This document shows, piece after piece, positions 41,776 to 49,898 of a stretch of 64,000 nucleotides of DNA; position 1 is the first letter of the stretch, and the number at the start of each line of letters is the position of its first letter. The stretch is from Streptomyces flaveus. Lineage in GTDB: Bacteria > Actinomycetota > Actinomycetes > Streptomycetales > Streptomycetaceae. Position numbers and translations under genes: made by a program. The stretch is taken from assembly GCF_014647675.1 (NCBI RefSeq), contig NZ_BMPQ01000018.1, forward strand, positions 107,725-171,724, in the 5' to 3' direction. Below the pieces are notes generated by a model that saw only the letters and a program-made list of their open reading frames with translations, was not told the origin of the DNA and did not search any database.

Positions 41776-44007
41776 ATGACGCAGCCCGACATCCAGGTCC
41801 AGCACGCCCAGCCCTCCGTCGGCTCCATCGCCGCGCACCGCCCGCACACCGTGTCGGCCGTGGTCTCCGACCTTGAGCCCGACCTCGACGCCGACCTCGA
41901 CGCGTACGAGGAGACCGACGGCGTCGGCCCCCAGCTCCCGCCGAACCGCTTCCTGGACCGGGAGCGCAGCTGGCTCGCGTTCAACGAGCGCGTACTGGAA
42001 CTCGCCGAGGATCCGGACACGCCCCTCCTCGAGCGGGCGAACTTCCTCGCGATCTTCGCCAGCAACCTGGACGAGTTCTTCATGGTCCGCGTGGCCGGCC
42101 TGAAGCGGCGTATCGCGACCGGCGTCGCGACCCGCTCCGCCTCCGGCCTGCAGCCGCGCGAAGTGCTGGAGATGATCTGGGCCCGCTCCCGTGAGCTCAT
42201 GGCCCGGCACGCCGCCTGCTACCAGGAGGACGTGGCCCCCCAGCTCGCGGAGGAGGGCATCCACCTGGTCCGCTGGAGCGAGCTGACGGAGAAGGAGCAG
42301 GCCCGGCTCTTCACGCTGTTCCGCAACCAGATCTTCCCGGTCCTCACCCCCCTCGCGGTCGACCCGGCGCACCCCTTCCCGTACATCTCGGGCCTGTCCC
42401 TGAACCTCGCGGTCGACCTCCGCAACCCGATCTCCGGTCACCGCCACTTCGCCCGCGTCAAGGTCCCGCCTCTGCTGTCCCGCTTCCTGGAGGCCTCGCC
42501 CGGCCGTTACGTCCCCCTGGAGGACGTGATTTCCGCGCCGGCCCACCTGGAGGAGCTGTTCCCGGGGATGGAGGTCCTGGAGACCCATATGTTCCGGGTC
42601 ACCCGCAACGAGGACCTGGAGGTCGAGGAGGACGACGCCGAGAACCTGCTGCAGGCTCTGGAGAAGGAACTCATGCGGCGCCGCTTCGGGCCACCGGTGC
42701 GCCTGGAGGTCGAGGAGTCCATCAACCCGTACGTCCTCAATCTTCTGAGGCGTGAGCTGAAGGTCTCCGAGGCCGAGGTGTACCCGCTGCCCGGCCCTCT
42801 GGACCTCACCGGTCTCTTCGGCATCAGCCGTCTCGACCGGCCCGAGCTGAAGTACCCGAAGTTCGTCGCGGGCACCCATCGCGATCTCGCCGAGGTCGAG
42901 TCGGCGTCGGCGCCGGACATCTTCGCCGCCCTGCGTGAGCACGACGTCCTGCTGCACCACCCGTACGACTCCTTCTCCACCTCCGTGCAGGCGTTCCTGG
43001 AGCAGGCCGCGTCCGACCCGGACGTGCTCGCGATCAAGCAGACGCTGTACCGCACCTCCGGCGACTCGCCGATCGTCGACGCCCTCATCGACGCCGCCGA
43101 GTCCGGCAAGCAGGTCCTCGTCCTGGTCGAGATCAAGGCGCGCTTCGACGAGCAGGCCAACATCAAGTGGGCCCGCAAGCTGGAGGAGGCGGGCTGCCAT
43201 GTCGTGTACGGGCTCGTCGGCCTGAAGACGCACTGCAAGCTGTCGCTGGTGGTCCGCCAGGAGGGCGAGACGCTGGCCCGCTACTCCCATGTGGGCACCG
43301 GCAACTACCACCCGAAGACGGCCCGCCTGTACGAGGACCTCGGCCTGCTGACCGCCGACGCGCAGGTCGGCGCGGACCTCTCCGACCTCTTCAACCGGCT
43401 CTCCGGCTACTCCCGCCGCGAGACCTACCGCCGTCTCCTCGTCGCCCCCAAGTCCCTGCGCGACGGCCTGATCGCGCGGATCAACAAGGAGGCGCAGCAC
43501 CATCGCGCCGGACGTCCCGCGTACGTCCGTATCAAGGTCAACTCGATGGTGGACGAGGCACTCATCGATGCCCTCTACCGCGCCTCCCAGGCGGGCGTCC
43601 CGGTGGACGTGTGGGTGCGGGGCATCTGCGCGGTGCGGCCCGGCGTGCCCGGCATGTCCGAGAACATACGAGTACGTTCCGTCCTCGGCCGCTTCCTCGA
43701 ACACTCCCGCATCTTCGCCTTCGGCAACGGCGGCGAGCCGGAAGTGTGGTTCGGCAGCGCCGACATGATGCACCGCAACCTCGACCGCCGGATCGAGGCC
43801 CTGGTCCGGGTCAAGGACCCGGCCCACCGGGCCTCGCTCAACCGGCTCCTCGAAACCGGCATGTCCGACACGACCTCCTCCTGGCACCTCGGCCCCGACG
43901 GCGAGTGGACCCGCCACGCGGCCGACGGCGACGGCCAGCAGTTGCGCAACGTCCAGGAGACGCTCATTGACGCCCGGAGGCGCCGGCGTGGCAAAGCAAC
44001 ACCTTGA
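41776..44007 (+). CDS. ppk: Polyphosphate kinase
   Basis: Makes inorganic polyphosphate reversibly from ATP. 743 residues in the N, H, C1 and C2 domain order. The phosphorylated His is H505 (HVGTGNYHP), and KARFDEQANIKW belongs to the ATP-binding channel. In-frame ATGs at 41629 and 41776 compete; 41776 begins the usual protein, and neither has a good ribosome site. It overlaps the CHAD gene by 20 nt. In Streptomyces ppk is PhoP-regulated; I found no clear PHO box here. Confidence 0.95.
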   Translation: MTQPDIQVQHAQPSVGSIAAHRPHTVSAVVSDLEPDLDADLDAYEETDGVGPQLPPNRFLDRERSWLAFNERVLELAEDPDTPLLERANFLAIFASNLDEFFMVRVAGLKRRIATGVATRSASGLQPREVLEMIWARSRELMARHAACYQEDVAPQLAEEGIHLVRWSELTEKEQARLFTLFRNQIFPVLTPLAVDPAHPFPYISGLSLNLAVDLRNPISGHRHFARVKVPPLLSRFLEASPGRYVPLEDVISAPAHLEELFPGMEVLETHMFRVTRNEDLEVEEDDAENLLQALEKELMRRRFGPPVRLEVEESINPYVLNLLRRELKVSEAEVYPLPGPLDLTGLFGISRLDRPELKYPKFVAGTHRDLAEVESASAPDIFAALREHDVLLHHPYDSFSTSVQAFLEQAASDPDVLAIKQTLYRTSGDSPIVDALIDAAESGKQVLVLVEIKARFDEQANIKWARKLEEAGCHVVYGLVGLKTHCKLSLVVRQEGETLARYSHVGTGNYHPKTARLYEDLGLLTADAQVGADLSDLFNRLSGYSRRETYRRLLVAPKSLRDGLIARINKEAQHHRAGRPAYVRIKVNSMVDEALIDALYRASQAGVPVDVWVRGICAVRPGVPGMSENIRVRSVLGRFLEHSRIFAFGNGGEPEVWFGSADMMHRNLDRRIEALVRVKDPAHRASLNRLLETGMSDTTSSWHLGPDGEWTRHAADGDGQQLRNVQETLIDARRRRRGKATP

Positions 44008-45013
44008 CCGTGCGGCCGGCTCCGTGGCCGGGGACACCCTGGAGGCCTACCTCCAGGCCCAGGCCACGGAGTTCCTCCGCGCGCTGCGCCAGCACCGCGA
44101 GACGGGCGGCACGGCGTCCCACGGCAACGGCGCGGAGGAGACCGTCGACGCGGCCCGCGCCCTGCGCCGCTCGGCCCGCCGCATCAGCGGCACGCTCCAC
44201 ACCTTCCGCCCGCTCCTGGACACGGACTGGTCGGAGGGCATACGCCCCGAACTGGCCTGGCTGTCGGGCACGTTGGCGCGCGAGCACGCGTACGCGGCAC
44301 GCCTCGACCGGCTTCTGGAGGCGCTGCACCGGCTGTCGGGCCCGTCCCCGATTCCGGCCCAGGTGCCGTCGGGGGCGCGCGAGGAGAAGAGCAACCTCAC
44401 CGTGGGCGCGGCAAAAGCGGGCGCCCTCCTGGAACGCCAGCTGACCCTGGCCCGCACGCGTGCGCACTCGGCGGCCCTCCAGGCACTCGGCTCGAGCCGC
44501 TTCCACGCCGTCGCGGACAACGTCGCCGTGCTGGCCAGCGAGGTCCCGCTGAGCCCGGCCGCGACCACCGCCCACCTCAAGCCGCTCGCGGCAGCCGCGG
44601 AGGACCGCCTCACCGACGCCATCACCCAACTGCCCCTGGTCAGCGCGGGCCACCCGTACAACTCGGAAGCCCTCGTCCACGGCCTCTCCGCCGACCCGGC
44701 CCCGCACCCCCAGGACGCCCCCTGGCACCAGGTCCGCCTCCTGCTGCGCCTGCACCGTTACGCCCGTGAGGTCCTGTACGGCACCGAAGCCCCCGTAGAC
44801 GTACGCCTGTTGGACTCGGGCCAGGCCCTCGACCGGCACCGTGACGCGGCGGAGGCGGCCACGGCGGCGGCATCGGCGGCCCGTACCCCGCGAATAGCCC
44901 CGGCGACGGCATACGCGCTCGGGGTGCTGCACGCAGATCAGCGACACGAGGTGGAAGCGGCCCGGTTCGCGTTCCAGCGGGCCTGGTTGAGGGAAACAGT
45001 CGGTACTTCGTGA
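43988..45013 (+). CDS. CHAD-domain protein (polyphosphate-binding)
   Basis: 341 residues with the conserved His/Arg helices of CHAD domains (VDAARALRRSARRISGTLHTF, and LLLRLHRYAREVLYG). CHAD domains bind polyphosphate granules. GTG 43988 has GGAGG 7 nt upstream and lies inside ppk, so ppk, CHAD and Nudix genes are probably one transcript. Confidence 0.85.
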   Translation: MAKQHLDRAAGSVAGDTLEAYLQAQATEFLRALRQHRETGGTASHGNGAEETVDAARALRRSARRISGTLHTFRPLLDTDWSEGIRPELAWLSGTLAREHAYAARLDRLLEALHRLSGPSPIPAQVPSGAREEKSNLTVGAAKAGALLERQLTLARTRAHSAALQALGSSRFHAVADNVAVLASEVPLSPAATTAHLKPLAAAAEDRLTDAITQLPLVSAGHPYNSEALVHGLSADPAPHPQDAPWHQVRLLLRLHRYAREVLYGTEAPVDVRLLDSGQALDRHRDAAEAATAAASAARTPRIAPATAYALGVLHADQRHEVEAARFAFQRAWLRETVGTS

Positions 45014-45027
45014 CCCAGGGAGGGACT

Positions 45028-45450
45028 GTGCAGACGACCGACGGCAACCCCGTTCTCGCGGCGGGCTGCGTCCTGTGGCGCCGCTCACCCGTCGACGGCG
45101 AACTGGAGATCTGCCTGGTCCACAGGCCGAGGTACGACGACTGGTCCCATCCGAAGGGCAAGCTGAAGCACGGCGAGGACCCGCTCGCGGGGGCGGTACG
45201 GGAGGTCGAGGAGGAGACCGGCTTCGGCTGCGCACCCGGCCCCCGTCTGCCCACGGTGCGCTATCTGGCGAACGGCCGCCCCAAGGAAGTCAGTTACTGG
45301 GCAGCAGAGGCGACCGAGGGCCACTTCACCCCCAACGACGAGGTGGACCGCATCCGCTGGCTACCTCCGGCCGAGGCCAGGGAGCGGCTCACTCAGCCTC
45401 GCGATCAAGTGCTGGTGGACGAACTGCTGGCGGTACTGCGCCACGCGTAG
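45028..45450 (+). CDS. Nudix hydrolase
   Basis: 140 residues with a complete Nudix box: G44-x5-E50-x7-R-E-V-E-E-E-T-G (GKLKHGE, then REVEEETGF). Similar MutT-like proteins act on nucleoside triphosphates or diadenosine polyphosphates. GTG 45028 has GGAGG just upstream; GTG 45010 would overlap the CHAD stop. It is third in the ppk operon. Confidence 0.85.
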   Translation: MQTTDGNPVLAAGCVLWRRSPVDGELEICLVHRPRYDDWSHPKGKLKHGEDPLAGAVREVEEETGFGCAPGPRLPTVRYLANGRPKEVSYWAAEATEGHFTPNDEVDRIRWLPPAEARERLTQPRDQVLVDELLAVLRHA

Positions 45451-45452
45451 CG

Positions 45453-45472
45453 CGCCCCTTCAAGAGGGGGCG
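45453..45472. terminator. Terminator between Nudix and pit genes
   Basis: CGCCCC and GGGGCG arms around an 8-nt loop, between convergent genes. Short, so moderate support. Confidence 0.5.
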
Positions 45473-45489
45473 GGGCTGAGGGTTCGCCC

Positions 45490-46488
45490 CTACAGAAACG
45501 CCAGGTTCACAACCCAGAAGCTCAGCGCAGCGACCAGCGCCGCCGCCGGCATCGTGATGAACCAGCCGAGAACGATGTTCTTGGCGACCCCCCAGCGCAC
45601 GGCATTCACCCGCTTCGTCGCACCCACACCCATGATCGCCGACGTGATGATGTGGGTCGTGGAGATGGGCGCCTTGAAGAGGAAGGCCGTGACGAACATG
45701 ATCGACGCCCCGGTCGTCTCCGCGGCGAAACCCTGAGGCGGATCGAGCTCGATGATCTTGCGGCCGAGCGTCCGCATGATGCGCCAGCCCCCCGCGTACG
45801 TGCCCAGCGACAGCATCACCGCGCAGGCCACCTTCACCCACACCGGTATCGGGTCGCCGTAGTCCTCGACATCCGCGATGACCAGCGCCATCACCACGAT
45901 GCCCATCGTCTTCTGCGCGTCCTGGAGGCCGTGCCCGAGTGCCATCCCCGCCGCCGACACCGTCTGCGCTATACGGAAACCGCGCTTCGCTTTGTGGGGA
46001 TTCGAGTGGCGGAATATCCACATGATCGCGGTCATCACCAGATAGCCCACGACCAGACCGACCAGCGGCGAGACGAACATCGGGATGACTATCTTCTCCA
46101 GCACACCGGACCAGTAGACGGTCGTACCGCCTGCCAGAGCCGCACCGACCATGCCACCGAACAGGGCGTGGGAAGAGGAGGACGGCAGGCCGAAGTACCA
46201 GGTGATCAGGTTCCAGGTGATCGCGCCGACGAGTGCCGCGAAGAGGATCCCCATCCCCTTCGAGCCCTCAGGCGTGGAGATCAGCCCCTCGCTGACCGTC
46301 TTGGCGACCCCGCTGCCCAGAAAGGCACCCACGAGGTTCATCACCGCGGCCATCGCGAGTGCGGCCTTCGGTGTCAGCGCCCGCGTCGACACGGACGTCG
46401 CGATCGCGTTCGCCGAATCGTGAAAGCCGTTGGTGTACGTGAAGAAGAGCGCGACCCCGATGGTCACGACCAGAGCGAAGGTGTCCAT
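45490..46488 (-). CDS. Low-affinity inorganic phosphate transporter (Pit family)
   Basis: 332 residues with ten hydrophobic helices and the Pit signature FHDSANAIATSVSTRAL plus the repeat-like APISTTHIITSAIMGVG. It moves phosphate (probably metal-phosphate) with protons. ATG 46488 follows the DUF47 gene by 7 bp; the pair is the streptomycete pit-pap arrangement. It is convergent with the ppk operon. Confidence 0.92.
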   Translation of the reverse strand: MDTFALVVTIGVALFFTYTNGFHDSANAIATSVSTRALTPKAALAMAAVMNLVGAFLGSGVAKTVSEGLISTPEGSKGMGILFAALVGAITWNLITWYFGLPSSSSHALFGGMVGAALAGGTTVYWSGVLEKIVIPMFVSPLVGLVVGYLVMTAIMWIFRHSNPHKAKRGFRIAQTVSAAGMALGHGLQDAQKTMGIVVMALVIADVEDYGDPIPVWVKVACAVMLSLGTYAGGWRIMRTLGRKIIELDPPQGFAAETTGASIMFVTAFLFKAPISTTHIITSAIMGVGATKRVNAVRWGVAKNIVLGWFITMPAAALVAALSFWVVNLAFL

Positions 46489-46495
46489 GGAGAGG

Positions 46496-47116
46496 TCAGG
46501 ACTCCTTGACGGCGATGGTCTCCACCGTGTTCGCCACGTGCTCGAACGCGTCCGCCGCTTCCTCGAGCACATCCACGATCTGCTTGAGCTTGAGCACCTC
46601 GATGGCGTCGTACTTGCCGTTGAACAGGTGCGCAAGAAGCTTTCTGTGGATCTGGTCGGCCTGGTTCTCCAGGCGGTTGACCTCGATCCAGTACTCGGTG
46701 AGGTTGTCCATCGTGCGCAGATTCGGCATGGCTTCGGCCGTCAGCTCGGCCGCCCGCGCCAGTACCTCGATCTGCTGGTCCACGCCCTTCGGAAGCTCCT
46801 CGACGTTGTAGAGGACGACCAGGTCGACGGCCTCCTCCATGAAGTCCATGATGTCGTCGAGGCACGACGCGAGTTTGTAGATGTCCTCGCGGTCGAACGG
46901 CGTGATGAACGAGGAGTTCAACTGGTGGAAGATCGCGTGTGTGGCATCGTCACCGGCATGTTCCGCGGCCCGCATACGCTCGGCGATCTCGGCCCGGCCG
47001 GGGGCATCGGCCCCGAGCAGTTCCATCAGGAGCTTGGAGCCCGTGACGATGTTGTCCGCGGAGGCGGCGAACATGTCGTAGAAGCTCGTCTCCCTGGGGG
47101 TCAGACGAAATCGCAC
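46496..47116 (-). CDS. DUF47 / PhoU-like Pit accessory protein
   Basis: 206 residues of all-helical PhoU-like fold (AEHAGDDATHAIFHQLNSSF, and DREDIYKLASCLDDIMDFME). Pit accessory proteins of this kind are encoded beside Pit transporters and probably regulate them. GTG start with GAGGA 6 nt upstream. A hairpin in the leader lies at 47149-47171. Confidence 0.9.
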   Translation of the reverse strand: MRFRLTPRETSFYDMFAASADNIVTGSKLLMELLGADAPGRAEIAERMRAAEHAGDDATHAIFHQLNSSFITPFDREDIYKLASCLDDIMDFMEEAVDLVVLYNVEELPKGVDQQIEVLARAAELTAEAMPNLRTMDNLTEYWIEVNRLENQADQIHRKLLAHLFNGKYDAIEVLKLKQIVDVLEEAADAFEHVANTVETIAVKES

Positions 47117-47148
47117 GTGGGGTCCTCGGATTGCTTCGGTTTCGGCCA

Positions 47149-47171
47149 GGCTGATGCTAGGTGCATCAGCC
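47149..47171 (-). promoter_or_regulatory. Dyad upstream of the pit accessory gene
   Basis: 9-bp arms GGCTGATGC and GCATCAGCC with a 5-nt spacer, 32-55 bp before the start codon on the minus strand. Could be an operator or an mRNA hairpin. Confidence 0.45.
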
Positions 47172-47287
47172 GACCACGGGGAACGGGCCGTCCTCCAGTG
47201 TCACTCATCAGGCAAAGTGCTCCGCACAGGGTCCATTGAGTGGTCCACCGGGGGTATCGGCCAAGGGCCCTATACCCAGCAAAATTC

Positions 47288-47319
47288 GTTACGATATACC
47301 CAGCAGGGGTATACGTAAC
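47288..47319. promoter_or_regulatory. CsoR operator
   Basis: Interrupted palindrome with GTTACG...CGTAAC outside and TATACCC-AGCA-GGGGTATA inside, 46 bp before csoR. TATACCC/GGGTATA is the CsoR-type site described in Streptomyces. A further TATACCCAGC half site lies at 47271-47280, and GGGGTAT near 47251. Confidence 0.75.
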
Positions 47320-47364
47320 CGACGGACCGGACAGGTTCGCCGGAGCGAGCAGCAGGAGGACGCG

Positions 47365-47721
47365 ATGACGACCACCGAGGCCGGAGAAACCGCGCCCTCC
47401 GAGGGCGCACCGGACGTGGTGACCGACCACGACCGCGGGATCCACGGCTACCACAAGCAGAAGGACGAGCACCTCAAGCGCCTGCGCCGGATCGAGGGCC
47501 AGATCCGCGGACTGCAGCGGATGGTCGACGAGGACGTCTACTGCATCGACATACTCACCCAGGTCTCCGCCTCCACGAAGGCCCTCCAGTCCTTCGCCCT
47601 CCAGCTCCTCGAGGAGCACCTCCGCCACTGCGTCGCGGACGCGGCCGTCAAGGGCGGCGCGGAGATCGACGCCAAGGTGGAGGAGGCGACGAAGGCGATC
47701 GGGCGGCTGTTGCGTACGTGA
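47365..47721 (+). CDS. csoR: CsoR, copper-sensing repressor
   Basis: 118 residues with the CsoR helix bundle (HGYHKQKDEHLKRLRRIEG). The Cu(I) ligands are Cys60 (VYCIDIL), His85 and Cys89 (EEHLRHC). It matches S. lividans CsoR as I recall. It has its own operator upstream, so it is self-regulated. The 21-residue acidic N-terminal extension is typical of Streptomyces CsoR. Confidence 0.95.
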   Translation: MTTTEAGETAPSEGAPDVVTDHDRGIHGYHKQKDEHLKRLRRIEGQIRGLQRMVDEDVYCIDILTQVSASTKALQSFALQLLEEHLRHCVADAAVKGGAEIDAKVEEATKAIGRLLRT

Positions 47722-47776
47722 CCCTCCGGGGGCTGAACCGTAAAGGCCGGTGCCTTGTCTACGGGCCGGTGGGGGC

Positions 47777-47801
47777 TGGTCGCGCAGTTCCCCGCGCCCC
47801 T
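47777..47801 (-). repeat. 25-bp dispersed repeat, copy 2
   Basis: Reverse orientation, identical to the copy at 33096-33120; its end overlaps the terminator stem at 47794-47829. Confidence 0.9.
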
Positions 47802-47829
47802 AAGAGACCTGCGGCCTCCTTAGGGGCGC
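47794..47829. terminator. Terminator between csoR and the 67-aa gene
   Basis: 11-bp perfect arms GCGCCCCTAAG and CTTAGGGGCGC around a 14-nt loop, between convergent genes. Confidence 0.7.
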
Positions 47830-47843
47830 GGCCGTGCTCGGTA

Positions 47844-48047
47844 TTACCCGTCGGCGTCCTGGCCTTGTTCTCCGTACTCCTCCAGGAAGCGTTCCTCGGC
47901 CAGCTTCAGCACCTCGTCGATGCGGTCGGGGCTGAGCCGGTCCTCACGGGCGGCCGAGGCCGCGATGATCAGGTCGCCGCACAGCTCGATCTCGGCGAGG
48001 GCCACGTGGTCCTGAACTGCCGTACCGCGCGCCGGAGCCACGTGCAT
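47844..48047 (-). CDS. Conserved-looking small hypothetical protein (67 aa)
   Basis: Acidic, helix-rich protein (LAEIELCGDLIIAASAARED, RIDEVLKLAEERFLEEYGEQ). ATG 48047 has GAGG and AGGA upstream; a GTG at 48050 also exists. It has no known domain but the codon usage and ribosome site look real. Function unknown. Confidence 0.6.
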   Translation of the reverse strand: MHVAPARGTAVQDHVALAEIELCGDLIIAASAAREDRLSPDRIDEVLKLAEERFLEEYGEQGQDADG

Positions 48048-48169
48048 CACCTCTTCCTGCCGTCACCGACTTCCTAGAGTAGGGAGCGGCCTACACACGG
48101 CGCATGGCACCAACGGACCATTTCCGGCCCTGCACATTCCGGCCGTCCGGGGCTCCGCGCGGGCTCCGG

Positions 48170-49010
48170 CTACTCGGCGATCTTTCCCGCGTAGATGTCC
48201 CCGGCCTCCGGCAGTCGTACGTCGACGGGGGCCCCGAAGTCGTACAGCAGCATCGTCGAGGCGACCGCGACCGTACCCTCCTGCTGCCCGTTCACAAAGC
48301 TGAAGCGGTTCCGGAGCTTCCGGATGCGCCCCTGTTCGTCGAGGTAGGCGTCGAAGGGGACGTCGGCCGTGGCGAACCCCTTCGCCGCCGCCCGCAGGGG
48401 TCCGCGGTTGCCGTCCGAGGCCCGCTCCGCCGCCTCGCCGAGGTCGGCAGTGCCGCGATAGTGCCGTACGGGTGTGCCCGCGACGCTCGTCCTCCCCACG
48501 TACGTCGCCTTGCGCGTACCCCGCAGCAGTTCGGCGGCGGCGAACGGATCGGTGGCGCCGCCGGTGACGAGGTTGCCGTCGGAGAGGGTGGCCGTGTCGA
48601 CGCGGACCCATTTGTCGGCGGGCACTCCGGCTCCGCGGTTCTTCATGTAGAGGGCGCCGGGTGCGAGGAGTTCGGTGATCGGGCGGTGCCCGGCGGTGCC
48701 GGCCGGGTCCTGGGGGAGGCGCACCTTCAGGCGGCCGACCTGCCGCCGGTAGTCGTAGACGCCCTTGCCGCGGATGGTCACGCGGGTGCCGCCGGTGGCC
48801 ATCTCCATCGACGTATGCGCCTTGGAACTGCCCGCCCGCACCAGGTTTTTGGAGGCCTGCCGCAGCACCTCGACCGGGGGGGGTGGCGACGCGCGTGTCC
48901 TCGGCGGCGGCCCCGCTGCCCGAGCACCCGGTGGCGCACACCATCAGCCCCGCCGCCGCGGCGGCCAGGGCGACCGCCCCGCCCCCTCGCCTGTGCTGCC
49001 GCTCCACCAT
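48170..49010 (-). pseudogene. Lipoprotein gene with a +1 frameshift at a C8 run
   Basis: The N-terminal part (MVERQHRRGGGAVALAAAAA, lipobox ATGC) and the C-terminal ~225 residues (EVLRQASKNLVRAGSSKAH to YAGKIAE) are in different frames. They join without loss if one base is removed from the C8 run on this strand (forward G8 at 48876-48883). The predicted protein would be a lipoprotein of about 280 residues similar in layout to LppX/LprAFG-type lipid-binding lipoproteins. Either a real frameshift or a sequencing error; only the full reading frame is coding-like. Confidence 0.75.
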
Positions 49011-49106
49011 CGCCTGCCTACCCCCAGCCGGGCCGTCCTCCGCGCGCCTCCTGTTGTTGCCCTTAACGACGCGTCAGGGGCGCCGTCACGCCGCGACACG
49101 CCTTGC

Positions 49107-49118
49107 GTAAACGTTTAC
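49107..49118. promoter_or_regulatory. LacI-type palindrome GTAAACGTTTAC
   Basis: 12-bp perfect palindrome with the central CpG typical of LacI-family operators, 18 bp before the next small gene. Regulator unknown. Confidence 0.4.
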
Positions 49119-49135
49119 TCAGACTCTGTACGGTG

Positions 49136-49306
49136 GTGAACGTGGCAGAGCAGGCCGAGGCCGACCCTCCGGAACACCGCACGACGACGGTCGATCAGGG
49201 CCGCTTCTGCGTGGCCCGCTGCATCTGTGGCTGGCGGGGCCCGGCACGACGGGCACGGAGCCTGGCACGCAGGGATGCGGAGGACCACGCGACCGCGTCC
49301 CATTAG
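49136..49306 (+). CDS. Small Cys-containing hypothetical protein (56 aa)
   Basis: Conserved core FCVARCICGWRGPARRARSL with three Cys, followed by a charged tail. The start codon is uncertain (GTG 49136 or 49142), and no ribosome site is visible. The gene lies downstream of the LacI-type palindrome. Cysteine spacing C-x3-C-x-C suggests a metal-binding turn, but nothing more can be said. Confidence 0.5.
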   Translation: MNVAEQAEADPPEHRTTTVDQGRFCVARCICGWRGPARRARSLARRDAEDHATASH

Positions 49307-49437
49307 GGCTCCGAACAAGCCCACCCCTTCCCGGCTGTATCAATTTGCGGCTCCGCCGCGTGGGGGGCTGCGCCCCCAGGCCCCCCGCCAGGGGGTGGGG
49401 GTGACACTGCGTGTCGCGGCTGCGGGTGCGTCGTGGC

Positions 49438-49462
49438 TGGTCGCGCAGTTCCCCGCGCCCCT
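49438..49462 (-). repeat. 25-bp dispersed repeat, copy 3
   Basis: Identical to the copy at 33096-33120, reverse orientation. Confidence 0.9.
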
Positions 49463-49701
49463 GAAAAGCCAAAGCCTGCGACTCCCCGGGCCCCGAGCAA
49501 CCCCGGCGCTCCGGGGAAGCCCGCACCCCGACGGACCCGCCACTTGCCCTCCGGCGGGAGGGGTCGTGGGCCGGTGCGTCGTATGCCCGTCGCTTAGCTC
49601 CGGTCTCGGAGAACCTGCACCTTGTACCAGGCCAGGGCCGTATGCCCGCCCTGCGACGGGCTGACGCACCGGCCCACGACCCCGCACCCACCACCCACCC
49701 C

Positions 49702-49726
49702 AGGGGCGCGGGGAACTGCGCGACCA
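49702..49726 (+). repeat. 25-bp dispersed repeat, copy 4
   Basis: Identical to the copy at 33096-33120, same orientation; forms an inverted pair with copy 3, 239 bp apart. Confidence 0.9.
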
Positions 49727-49818
49727 ACCACAGACGGCCCGCAGTCGACACACAACCTGTCAAGGGGCTCGGGGCGGAGCCCCGAAGGGGGTCTGGGGGC
49801 ACAGCCCCCAGAAACGAC

Positions 49819-49849
49819 GGGCCCGCCCCCGGAAGCCAGGGGCGGGCCC
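49819..49849 (-). terminator. Terminator of the pst operon
   Basis: 11-bp perfect arms GGGCCCGCCCC and GGGGCGGGCCC with a 9-nt loop, 50 bp downstream of pstB. Confidence 0.8.
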
Positions 49850-49898
49850 TTTCGACCTCGCGGTGGCACCGCCATGCAGCACCGCGAGGAGTCTGGCG

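Larger units (their letters stand above)
49307..49898. other. Intergenic region with repeats, no gene
   Basis: 592 bp without a supportable gene. It contains 25-bp repeat copies at 49438-49462 and 49702-49726, several GGGGCTGCGCCCCC- and GGGCACAGCCCCC-like short hairpins, and the pstB terminator at 49819-49849. Confidence 0.75.

Noticed and set aside
41581..44037. Very long open frame antisense to ppk
   Set aside because: High GC keeps antisense frames open; ppk on the plus strand has full family motifs, and the antisense product has none.
49307..49898. Protein-coding genes in the 592-bp region
   Set aside because: Open frames there follow GC-rich repeats and lack ribosome sites and family sequence.
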